Source of the DNA: Allacma fusca
Lineage: Eukaryota > Arthropoda > Collembola > Symphypleona > Sminthuridae
Assembly (NCBI GenBank): GCA_947179485.1
Contig: OX359249.1
Coordinates: 40,658,250 to 40,722,249, forward strand
Length of the DNA stretch: 64,000 nucleotides
Direction: 5' to 3'
Made by a program: the position numbers and the translations under genes. Positions within the stretch are counted from its first letter, which is position 1; the number at the start of each line of letters is the position of its first letter. Of the stretch, positions 36,900-55,600 are shown in pieces. The notes beneath the pieces are model-generated. The model was not told the origin of the DNA, ran no database searches, and saw only the letters and a program-made list of their open reading frames with translations.

Positions 36900-38742
36900 A
36901 ACACACTGAAGCGTAACGAGACTTGCGTTCATATGTATGTATGTACTTGGCACATGTAAACAGCTATATATACTTGTATATAACTCTGAAGTGAATGTTC
37001 TTACAGAGGTAATATATAATGTTTTGAGGGTCTCACGGACATACTTACCTAATATGTAGCTCTATTTGCCAGCCTCAAATTCCCGCTCCGTTTAAGTTGG
37101 CTCCCAAATGGAGCTTGTAGAAATGAATCTCTTTTTTCTTCTGGCTAAAGAGCTGCTCTGAAAACCAAGTTTTGCTTACCCTTTCCTATATATAAGGAGA
37201 GCTTTATTATGTATAAGGAGGAAGGAAAAAGTTTCTTTTTATCTTGACTCTCATCTAATTTCTGGATTTTGTCGATTTATTTTGTTCCACACTGAAGAGC
37301 CTGACTTTCCCCTACAGCAGCAGGAACGTCGGGGAGAGAAGGTGAACATCATTACTCTGATGGCAACTTTATCTTTGACTCTCTATTCATTTACCCTCTC
37401 TGCCTCCGCTGCTCTCCATCTCTGTCGACCACCACTTGTACCATTGCCACCACTCCTTTGCGTCTCCTCACCGCCTCATAATAGAGATGCACTTCAAGGC
37501 CTTTCTCTAGCACCACTCTGTACAGCCCCATCCCTTGACTGTAGTGCTCCAGCCCCCCCCCCCCCACCCCCAGAAACATGCATATTCCGCTGTTTTAAAC
37601 CTTCAGACTCCCTACATAAATAAAGGTCTACCTCTAGACTCTCGAGCCTCGTAACCGTTGATACCACCTGAACGGTGTAAATATAAATAATAATATATTA
37701 TAAAGCTACTGGAACTTGTCATGCCCTGAAGTTTGCAAGTACTAAGCAAAATCATAACTCTTTGTTAATATTGTCAATGGGGGGAGCAGATAGGATCGTT
37801 TTAAGTTGTTTAGCTTACGAGAGGGAGAGCAGCCCGAATGGAAATGTACTGGAGCAACTGGTCTACTTGATTAGGGCTAATTTAGTGGCATTAAATTATG
37901 CAATGTATGAATGAAACCCTCAAGTGTGCAAACAAATGGCGGGGAGATAGAGTGAAAAAAGTGGGAGACTTTGCAATAAACTATGGGAGTGCGTTAGTGG
38001 AGCCTGCCTCATGACCATAATTATTTCATTGATAGATCATGTGATACCACTGGGCTCCTTTATTTTTGAGTCAGTGGACGTTCCGACAAATTTCACGTTT
38101 CAGCTCCTCTATATACTAGACGTACCTATGGTGGTACAGTTGTAAGAGAAAGTTGCTCATTTGATTGTGCCATATTTTATCCGCTAAAGCCTCTCCTGTC
38201 CTCCCAACTTTTGACTCATGGCTTCCATGGGCAATAGTGACGATGACTGTCGGAGTCCAACATACACAGAGTATAAAACGCTGCTCGCTTCGTGACTTGT
38301 TGCAAATTTATGAGTCTCACTTGGGAAAACTAGAGAGTTTTGCTTCTGTTACCACTCGCTCTCTCTCTCTCTCTCCCTCTCTCTCTCTCTAACTTCACTC
38401 TCTCTCTCTCCCAGGGTCACCCCATTCCTTTCTTCAGCTGCCCTTTCCTATCTAACTTACTGTTTGTGGATATACCAGTAGTAGGATTCCAGACTACCAT
38501 ATTATGGACTCCCGCGTGCAAGTGTAAAAGAAGCCAAGGCTGGAGTTGAGAGTTGAAAGGAATGGATGATTTTTGCCTTGTTTTGCAACTACCATGAAAA
38601 AACATAAATTTCCTTGTGGAAATTCCGCCAAATTCCAGCAATTGAATAATGAGAGGAAATTGTTACAATTCCTGTGTTGCTGGGGAGAGAGCGAGAGGAA
38701 GACGAGCCCGGGCTCCTGCCTTCTCTAGTACAAGAGGCTCCT
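36900..38742. other. Non-coding, pyrimidine-rich stretches
   Basis: No supported gene. A run of C residues broken by one A lies at 37553-37570. The 113-codon plus-strand frame at 37282-37623 is driven by CT/CC-rich sequence. (CT)n runs are at 38358-38390 and 38398-38411. Confidence 0.5.
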
Positions 38743-38917
38743 CACATTTTCTAAATAATTTGCTTACTGAATGCATAGGAAATTCAAAAGAATTAATTGC
38801 ATCATCTAATTCCCTAGCAATGACCATTAATCCTGTACTAATCATAGCCGTTTTTTTAATTACTGCCATAACTTTATGAGTTCCAGTCGAGTGCCTCTCC
38901 ATTGACAATATTAACAA
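38743..38917 (-). other. Exon-like segment, unidentified
   Basis: Unlike its CT-rich surroundings, this segment has balanced composition and an open minus-strand frame with protein-like sequence (MAVIKKTAMISTGLMVIARE, then LDDAINSFEFPMHS). It is preceded by a possible acceptor (TTTGTAG, just above 38917) and interrupted by a good donor (CATTCA/GTAAGC) near 38779. The plus strand is also open (LAMTINPVLIIAVFLITAIT). I recognise no family. It may be a true exon, a decayed gene fragment or a conserved non-coding element. Confidence 0.25.
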
Positions 38918-41126
38918 CTACAAATATTCCTACGGAGTTCATTGCTCAGAAGTAGCTCCTTCTACTACACGGCCACTCCAAATACACCCAACTCCTCTAC
39001 TACAGCATCCTCACTCCGTCTCCTCACATCCTCCTCCTGCTCTTTCATTATCCACTCTTTACGTCCCATCCTAATAAGACTCCTCGTCTCCAGCCACTTA
39101 ATCTCCAAACACAAACGGGAGCTATAGATAAGTCCATGTACTTGCATGAGCACATTTGTATATCCATACATAGCACGTCAATTTCTCATTCGATTCTGAC
39201 TTTTAAGTAGGCAAATAATCATCATCACTATTTGCTGCCATACTTAGATACAGCCTTGAAGCCCAGCCGAGTCAGGAAGTATGCATAATAATTATAAGTG
39301 CATGTGGATGTATGTAGATATCTCTATCCAGAGATATAGGGAGGACAGAGTTTATTGCTTCCATCCAATCATTCTAGACTGCTCCACACGCCAATCTGAT
39401 TACTCATTTTTTCTCCTCCTAGGCAAAGGGAATTAGGAACTGCGAGCAGAAGACGGAAGCTCTGCACAATCTAATTTCATATACAGTTACTTACTATTTA
39501 TTATGCACATTAGAAGCCAGCGAGCATATAGTCTCTGAGATTTCCTTGGAACATGGGAAGTGAGGGACTCAAAGAGAGAGAGAGAGAGAGAGGCGGGCAG
39601 GAGGAGAAGAGCGGGAGAAGAAGACGCCGCAAAAAAAATGAGATAGAAAATACCCCAAGACAAGGCTACATTTATTTACCTCATGATAATGCATCTGTTT
39701 TTATGAAAAGAAGGACAAGTTGCCTTTTAAAAAATACGTGAAACTCATGAAAATGAAGTGAGTTTTGTCTCTCTGCTCCTCAACCAGCTTCCTTCAGAAA
39801 TGACAACATTCTTCCCTTCCCTCATCCTTCTCTCTCCTCTCTTACCTTGAGTTACTATGAGTGTGTTACGAACATAATACAAAATGTATTAGGAAAAGAA
39901 TGAGGTTGCTGTGCAGAGAATTTTCGGGGGATAAAGCAGGACCGGGAGAAAGACAAGAGAGAAAGAGGAAGTCTTTAGGTAAAATAAACGAGGCAGGATT
40001 AGGATTTGTCAGGATCCGTCTAATGAATTACCTATTCAAATAGACCTTATCTGGGGAACGGTGAGATGACGGTGCTTTCAGAGGAGTCATAATCGTAGAT
40101 CGTCCCGAGGAAATGTTCGACATGTGAGCCATCCCGGCGACAACGTGGGTGTGTGTATGTGTATGTAAGAAGAGTATGTGTGCACAAGTGTGTTAGGAGC
40201 GAGATAAACGTGTGTGATTTGTGAGGGAGGGGAGCGATAACAACACATTGGCAATTAGTCCACACCATTAGTTTATGTATGTTTTGTCATTTCCAGCATG
40301 CTCACTCCTCTCCCCAGCCCCAATTTTTCCGAGCACTCTTCCCTTCCCTCGCCCCATCACTTTGTTGGAACATTGTTTCAAGAGGACCTACTCTCTCCGC
40401 ATTCCCCACTCCCACACTGAGGCGACGGACTCAATGAGGATCTCATCCACTTGGAATTACCTGCTTGCTCAACTTTCTCCGTCTCCCCCGCTCCTTACGG
40501 AGCCCGCGCGCCGTCAGTGACTCTCGTAATAATTTAAAGGGCTACTTAGCTACACAGCACCTTTAGCTCAAGGTAAGCATTGACAAAATGTTCTCATCTC
40601 CCCGGCCGTCTCATCCACAATGTCGGAGTGTCGGGAGAGTCGGGGAGTTGTGGTAGAGAGCAATGCCAAGCCTGGAGGAGAAGACTCGTGCGAGGGAGAG
40701 CATAAGGCTCCTTATCTGGTATGTAAATCTGAAATTGGAAGACTCGGGACAACAATCGTGCGGAGGATGGCATACGGCTTAGGGAATAAATAGACGGAGC
40801 AGCGGTGTCATAAAAGAACCGTTTTGCCACATTTTATTAGTGATTAGGTTAAATTAAATTGTTATGGAAATGGGTTGAAAGGATGAGGAGGGAGTATCAA
40901 CTCCATTGCCTTTCCTCCTCCTGTCGTTGCCCTACTACTATGTCCACTATTCCGTTAAGTGTCTGCATATAAGAGTATCCTCACTACTATAACGTGTCCC
41001 TAATCCTTCCGCAATCTTCGCCCACTCTCTTTCCCATATCTCTTGTCCCAGGCTAGTAGTACCCATTACGTTCCCATCCTGGCCGCCAGAAAGAAGCATC
41101 TACGGAGTTGCTCTTTTTTCTCCTCT

Positions 41127-41129
<3 letters not shown>
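38918..41129. other. Non-coding, polypurine/polypyrimidine-rich
   Basis: No gene recognised. Contains (GA)n at 39573-39592 and a GTGTGTATGTGTATG patch near 40149. Alternating CT-rich and GA-rich stretches, including CCTCCT-type runs at 38996-39040. Confidence 0.5.

Positions 41130-41172
<43 letters not shown>
41130..41172. repeat. (TC)n microsatellite
   Basis: About 21 uninterrupted TC units. Confidence 0.95.
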
Positions 41173-41174
<2 letters not shown>

Positions 41175-41894
41175 CTTTCTCTCTCTCGGCGAAAACTGTA
41201 AAAATTATTTAGAAAGCACTGGGCGGTATACAAACAATAATGTGGAATTAATCTTAACTGTTATGGCGGATGTAAACGACTCACCTTAATCACTCTGCGT
41301 ATCTAAACGAGTGAGCATTATGTATCTACATCTATGTGGATATTTCCTGTCCCAACTCAACCTTTATGTTTACTCAGACCTGCTGAGTTGGCTTGCGGTC
41401 ATCGTTTTTCTCCCTTCCTCATTTCTACATTCTCCCTAATGAGCAAATCATCCTGCTTTGTCAATAATTGCCCAGCTTTTTATCTCTTCTGGCCGACGGA
41501 GGAATCATCTCCGTGGCCATCATTTAAGGTTTATATATTCACCAGAATGAGCAAGGCAATGTACGAGGGAGAAAGTGAAAGTACGGGCTGGGACCTGGGA
41601 AGACGAAGGTAGTGGATGGGTAAAGATGTGGAAAATGGAGGGGCGAGGTGAAAGCAGAGGAGAGAGGGTGAGAGCATAGGCTGGAATAGAGAAATCAAGA
41701 ACTGGAGAAGTGGAGAAGAGGTGGAGGAAGAAATTGGCGAAATCGAGAGGAGAAAAAAAGTAGGAGACGGAGAGAGACGGGAAAGGGATGAGGTTCCAAT
41801 CCGATTGATGAACTGATTGAATGAAATCAGGAAAGATCCAAAAGGGTAAATAAAGAAGGAAAAATTGAGGGAATCAATGCGAAGCAAGGGGAGC

Positions 41895-41897
<3 letters not shown>

Positions 41898-41930
<33 letters not shown>
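41898..41930. repeat. (GA)n microsatellite
   Basis: About 16 GA units, opposite orientation to the 41130 tract. It lies at the end of a roughly 300-bp almost pure purine plus-strand stretch (41600-41930). Confidence 0.95.
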
Positions 41931-41932
<2 letters not shown>

Positions 41933-44900
41933 CAGGGGAAGGGAATATAGTGAAAAAAGAGGTTTTGTAATGAGACTCGTCGATACACTTGACATGACTT
42001 GGCTGTCAGAAGCGATGAGTATATACGGAGCACAAGAGGCCTATACACAATCGTACGTGTCAAACTGACTTTCCTTTGAAAATGATGCTTTTAGTAGTGA
42101 GGTTTGGTTCCATGATGGCTTCAGTCAGAATCAAGCTCATATTTGCTACCCTAACATGTACATACGTTGTAACAGTATAACAATGAACATGATTCTTCCT
42201 TCCCCTGATTTCTCTCCATCACGTGTCCGTATGTGCAAGCCTGTGCAAGGATGGGAATCGCTGATAGCATCTCCAAACCCACTCTCATGCAACTACATAA
42301 GGTTGGTTAAGTATTTTTACGGACCAATGCTCGTTCGTACGATTGCCTTTCCCTTCACTAATCGTAACTTCAGTCGGAAATGGAGTCAGCAGTACTTAAA
42401 TGGACGTTTTAGAGTTACAAGTAAATCAGTGTGTGTGTGTGTGTGTGTAGGCATGGATGGAAAATGTATAACTTGTCAACCATGCATCGTCTCTAAGCCT
42501 TGTAAACAATTCACGATATTCCTTTACCCTCTGTATTTGGGGACAACGGTTGCTGTCACGCATCTTATTCACGCTACTTGAGTTCCCCTGATTTCAAAAT
42601 CGCTTTCGGTGTCCAACTTTATGAAAATCCTCCTCTCTCGGAGTTTCTATCGTAAACAAGGGAAATATAGGCACTAGTCTTTATGCAGACAGTTGTGGAG
42701 CTTCAAAGAGAGGATTTACCGCCTATAGTATCTAGTTTTCAAAAACTGTCAACAAGCTATATAAAATCCATGGGCAATGCTAGAGGTCAAAGGTTATTGA
42801 ACTTGTTCAGATCATTAGCCACCTCAAAGATAGCAGGAGATAACTAGATGTAATGTTGTGGAGGAAATGAAGCACAGGAACGAAACCACATGACAGATCT
42901 CAATGAGCATCTTCCACGTTCAGTATGTTCCCTCTGCCACGACTGACATTTCCATGGGAGGTTTCCATAACCCCTCTTGTTAAAAAATAACGAGGAAAAA
43001 TATGAAAATCGCATTTATCTTGGGATCTCCATGCCTTCCCCAGATTGCGAATTGAACTGACTTATGCGAACTGATGACTGAAGTCAGAATACCATTTGAT
43101 ATTCATTAGTGTGTTTCTCCCCACTCACTTACGTAAGATATTCTCCCTTCCTGTCTCATTTCAGGTACATACACCCTTGCCCACAATCATGCTAAATAAT
43201 GCTGAGAAAAGGAAAACGGTAAGAAAAGGTTCCACTTGTGCAATTTTCTTCCATCAGTATCCTCCATTCCTACTCATATATCTATAGATAATATATCTAT
43301 ATGTATCTACCTCTATGTATTATGTACATCAATGGACATACATTTTGAGGTTTATTTCTTGTTTGCCTATGCCAATCGTACCCTAAACGTATTTCAAGTT
43401 TCAGCAGTATTTTTCCCTCCCAAAATCATGATCATGTACCTTGAACCTCAAAAAATTCAGTCACCTGTGAGTAGAAACTTTTATTGAAACTTTCACCGAA
43501 TACTAACACTTTCAGCCAACTTTCCTTGTCAAACGAAAATACTTTCAAACGAGTTGCCTATATGCATCGAGCAAAGAAGCAGGAAGAGCTACACACATAT
43601 GTACATATGTATCTATGTATGCAGCATGAGGAGGCAGGATGATTTGGCAGCTACCAGAGAGAAACTATTCGTTCCACTCAAGTGTCTTAATTTGTATCAC
43701 CTCTAATCATTTCCTCAACTAAAATTCCATTTATGGAATTGATTCTGACTTCTTCTGACAACGTGTGTCAAGTCCTCTGGAGTCAAGGCAAATGGGGAGG
43801 AGACGATGAAAATCAGCAGAGATATACATATGTATGACAAGTTAAGGGATAGAGTGTATGGGAAGCTCGGAACAGTGACAGGAAGGAGAGTAAAGGGGGA
43901 AAGGGGGAGAGGAAGTCGAGAAATTATGGCTGGAATAAAGGACCATGTAGAAAGTTACGTTGGAGGAAGGGACAGGGAAAATGCAAAGCAAAGACCATAA
44001 GGCAGAAGAAAAAAGGAGCAAAGAGAGCTGATGATGAGGATGATTTGAGGAAAAGAGTTGTTAGAAGGAGGAAAAGTTTTTTCCCAGATAGAAAAATCCA
44101 GCTACATCACCCACTACATATCTGAAATATTCCAGAGAACGATTCCTTACCCTTCTGATTTTTACTGATTTGCCTTGATATATATATCTACAACCGATTT
44201 ATCCCCATGCATACAAAAAGTCACGGGTCTCCCTCCGTCCCCGCTTTTTATAGTTGCTCTTGTAGTTATACATATTTGTTATGTCAGTGGAAGGAGGCCT
44301 AATGTACATTCCGGTTAGGGACTGTATGTGTAGGAGCGGTTGAAATCTGCAAGGGTTTAGCGTGGAAATGTGGCCAAGAATGAATGAGTTGGCTTGTTAT
44401 CCCTGTCTGTCTCCTTCTTCTCGTCGTGGTTGGCATCTTTGACAGCCGTCGTCTCCCTACTCCTTCGGCAAGGGGAGGCGGGGCAAGAGGAGAGAGATAA
44501 AAGTTGCAATAATATGAGGAGTCCTTCCTCATATCACTTTCATGTCTCCTTGTTAACCAAGCGTATGTATGTACGCTTGACAAGTTGGGTCTTATCCGCG
44601 GGATATTAATGTCTACCTATGCACAAGAGCGGGATCAAAGAGCTTGTATATCCGTAGGTACATATGTATGTACAAAGCTAGGCTTGTACGGTTCATGCGG
44701 AAGTCAATGCCTACAATTATTAGACTCTGCCTCCGAGGACGAGGAAGAAGTCGGAGACAAGGAGGACAAAAAGATTGCTTATCTCATCGACCCATCAGTC
44801 CATCAAGAGACATCTCATCTCTTCCAATTATTACTATTTGTCATCCTGTAGAATTTTATTCAATCATAGGAAGACTCCGTTGTTAAGGTACGAAACTTCT

Positions 44901-45661
44901 CCCCAGCGTAGCACTCACAGCTTTCAATTAACCTTGCCATATGGGCAACCCTTTCACGGTTTTGCTTAGGAGATAAAAAGCAGGCCCCTTCCCTTCATTC
45001 CTCTGTTCTCCGCACACTCTTCTTCCACACTTGAGTTCTTCCACTTGGAAATTCCCTTGCTTTTCTTATCTTATCATCTGACTCCATCTCCACCTTTCCC
45101 TTTGTGTTTAATCAATATTTATAAAACAATCTATATTGTGATTTCCCTAAAAACTCAGCTGATATGCCGTCTACGGGTATATTTACATATAAAAGGGAAA
45201 GGTCTGGGATATGAAATGACTCCAAGGACTTTTCTTTCCCTTCATGAATGGACAAAAGGACGCATTTGTGAGGCACATTTGCTCCTTTCCTCAGAATTGC
45301 ATGCAAAGGGTAGCTTCTCATTCAGTTCACGTCCTGAGCCATAATAAAGCCGAGGTTTTTCTCTTTCTTTCGAGTCTCTGTGCTAAAAGAAGGAGGAGGT
45401 GGAGAAAGAGAGGACCACTCGCACTTAATATTACGCCTCAATGACAGGCTGTGTGTGAGGAGAAGAGGAGACGTGAAGAGTATAAGGAGTACTCGTCCAC
45501 GTAAAGATTGAGGAGTCAGAGATGTGGAGAGGAGGAACGTGTGAACGTAGGAAACCTGGCTGTAGTGTGTTCATGTGACTGTAGTAGTGCACATGGGGAG
45601 AGCATTGGATGGAAAGGGGGTAAACCCTTGGAGGACTTTGACTAACATGTGAGTTTGAGAA
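41931..45661. other. Non-coding region, no gene seen
   Basis: The longest open frame (42156-42581, 141 codons) includes a (TG)n microsatellite at 42429-42448 and shows no domain. Purine-rich plus-strand stretches around 43790-44060. Recurrent ATGTATGTAC-type words around 43595-43625. Confidence 0.5.

Positions 45662-45708
<47 letters not shown>
45662..45708. repeat. Compound (GT)n(GA)n microsatellite
   Basis: About eight GT units directly followed by about fifteen GA units. Confidence 0.95.
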
Positions 45709-52449
<6,741 letters not shown>

Positions 52450-52660
52450 CTCCTGTACAAGAGCTTTCCTCTCGAGAAAGAACTTTCACTTGGGCGCAAC
52501 CTGAATTCCAAGAGAAAGCTGCCTTTCCCTGGAAGAAACCGACGCTCTTTCCGGAAGGAAACACACTTTTTCCCCATTCCAAGAAATCGTACCTACTCTG
52601 AAGTAAGCCGCCTCTTAGAAAAGTTGAGTTTCTTCCTGAAAACTGACTTTCACTAAAAAC
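52450..52660. repeat. Degenerate array of TTCC/GGAA-type dyads
   Basis: Words such as CTTTCCCTGGAAG, TCTTTCCGGAAGGAAA, CATTCCAAGAAA and AGAAAGAACTTTC recur every 25-35 bp. Each is a partial palindrome of TTC and GAA. The longest open frame of the right half (52358-52966, minus, 202 codons) crosses this array. It has no recognised domain, signal peptide or splice context, so I leave it out as a gene. Confidence 0.45.
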
Positions 52661-55600
52661 GGAATTCAATTTCTCTGCTAATACTTTTAAATCTGAGTAA
52701 CAATGCGCTGTATGCGTGGCTACAAAGCGATAGTAGGAGAAAGCGGAAATAAATTCGGTTATAGGACAGAATGCTATTATGTACCGTTCTACATAGGAAG
52801 GACTGGGGAAATCTAGTCGAAGACATACAGTAAAGAGATATTGCAGGGAAAAAGCATTTCTCATTTTCAATTTAAGGTGCTCAGGTGCATATGACCAACT
52901 TCTATTAAAGGAAGCAGTTGATGAATACGCCTTTAGAGCCAGACACCGCCTAACTCGATTGTACATTCTATTCTGCCCGCTTTTGGTCGACTGATATTAT
53001 TCCCGTATATATAATTTCAGGAGTAAGGGGAGTAACAAGACGTATACATTTTCACACAACACTAAATAATGGCTGTGACAGAGCGTTACTCCACGCTATG
53101 CACACACTCTCACACACAGAGCTAGTTCCTGTGGTAATATTCCTCTCCGTGGTCGTTCTCCTACTCGCTCCCTCCATAAAACATTGCCGCGTCAAACCGA
53201 AATATATCTTCAACTTTCCCAACTTAATTAACCACCATCCGACTCTGACCTGACTTTCTCCCAACTGTGTCACTGGGTCAAAAACGCAAGCCAGGCGGAA
53301 AAACCTCCTGCGTATTTCACCCAGTCTGCTACAGAACATAAACTACACTATTGTGGGTTGTCAACAATCTGGGAGGCTAATTTCTATCGAATGTGGTCCT
53401 GACTATGTATCTATGTAAATCTCTGCAAGGAAATGGTCCTGTCTCAAGCCTGACATTTTCCCCAGTAAAATAAATTACCCCAATAGTTTTAAGACTCCAA
53501 ACTCCTTTCTTTGCCAATTGCTCCTCTAGAAATAAACTTTACCCACCCGACATACTCCCAGCTATGACTTCATTCCAGAATTTTTATAATAAGGTAATTT
53601 TACAGTTGTGTAATATAAGTTACGCTTCCTAGAAGCAAAATAAATAATAAATAAGCAATGCATTACAAGTAGATTTACTGAATTAGAGTAAGATTCAATT
53701 TCCACAAAATAGGGTAGAATTAAAATTGAGTCTGGATCCAGACCCAAGCGATCCATTCAAAAGACCTACACACATGTATCAACCTACACTGTTACATATA
53801 TACTGCTTCAAATGGAAAATCTTCCAGAAACCCGGAAATTTTTCAGCACAGAGAAAAAATGCCTACGTGAGCATTGATAGATACGTATTTTTAGTTGGTG
53901 TGTATGGATAAAGAGATTGATGGTAAAAACTCCTACACGGATTAAATTGGTCCGGTGAAAGTTTCAGGTCCAAGAAGTAGTGGGCTATGGGTTGAAGTTC
54001 TGGGGAAGGAAGGAAGGAAGAGGTGGGGAGCTTTCACGAGATGAAGAAAATAAATAGGGAGGAGAGGGCTGATGGAAGAGAAAGAGCGAATTTGTGCGAG
54101 AGTGTAATAATAACGGCGAAGGTAGATCACATACTTTGAATGAGATCAAGGAAGCGTGCCCTCAACTCTCGGAGTATTTCACAGTTCTATAGACGACGAG
54201 AAGGTGTTCTCAATGGATAAAATCTACTCGATTGAGGATATGTAATTGATGACTATGTGCTCAATGTCGAGAATGGAAGACGGATTTACGTGTGTGGAGC
54301 GGAGTGGCTAAGTAAAGGGTTAAATTGTTCAGACCTCAGCCTTCTTCCTTCTCAATCCATCCAGCCAAACAATCAATGCTTACTTGTTCAAGTTTCCTCC
54401 GTCCCACCAACCAACTACTTCTATTTTTCACCCACCAAAAAATTTTTCTCTTCCTCCTGTCTCCCTAACTTCCTCATACAAAATGAAGTGGAATGATCAT
54501 AAATTCCTCACTCGGCACACGCACGAACTTCCACACTCCCGATTCTCATTCATCCAGCCAATACATCCATGTAATTATAATTATACCTCCTTTCCCATCC
54601 CAGTAATGCATTTTTTTTGTTGGAAATACACACCGAGCGAGATATGTACACGTAGACTTGGATGGCACATGGTGGAGGAAATAAAAAAAAATACAATAGT
54701 AATCTCTAACAAAGATATAAGCTCTGAAAAGTATATGTAATGACATTATCTGGGCCAGAGAGGACAAAGGATTATACAATACATCTCATCCCCTGGTTAT
54801 CTGTTGATGAGTGAAGCTTTCAATGCTCAGTGTTCGGTGGTAGAATTGAGACGTAAGAAAACAGCGTGGTATTTTTTTACATTAGGATAGATAGATACAC
54901 ACACATAAATAATACAAGTTCTCGTCTTATCTCCACCCGCCATGTATCCCGAGGAAGGAACATATATACGACACAGAGCCCCACATATGTGTCAGTACTT
55001 ATGCACGCCGTGATGGAGATTTGAAGACTCTTGTGAATAAAATACTAGGATTTGAGTAGAGCAAATCCGTCTCGTTACAAAAGCTAAACTCTTTTCTCTC
55101 TCACGAGCATTTCTCTGAGTGTATGTAGCACTTATATATGCGTAGTTTCAAAGGAGCTCTCTCTCCTTTCTTCGTCTCTCTCTCTCTCCCAACTCTCGTG
55201 GAAGGAGAAGCCTGAAGAGTGTAACGAAGAAAGGGAAGGACGAATGAGACAGGGAATAAATTTTGTCTGAAGGATGAAGGATCTTTGCTATGAGTGGAAG
55301 AGGCATCAAACATGGCAATGATGAAAATATGCGGAGACACGTATAAGCAACATATTTTCTGCACCATTCGGCATTCCGCACTTCTTTGAATTTTCGTCCC
55401 TGTACTTGTCACTCAACTCACCGGAGTCTTTTTTCAATTTGATTGTGAGGAAAACGACATGGCTCATGTTTTCCTTCCCTCCTTCAGTACTCTTCCTATT
55501 TGCATTTCTATTTACTTTTACTTTTATGCCAACACATCCTCATTCTATATTTTAAACCGATACATTACATTTCAATACAGTTTTATGCAGAGTGGATGGA

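Noticed and set aside
38800-38900. Possible mitochondrial insertion (TGA read as Trp would extend the plus-strand hydrophobic frame)
   Set aside because: No recognisable mitochondrial gene in the extended frame; the extension soon runs into CT-rich local sequence.
42156-42581. 141-codon plus-strand ORF
   Set aside because: Contains a (TG)n microsatellite read as CVCVCV; no family features.
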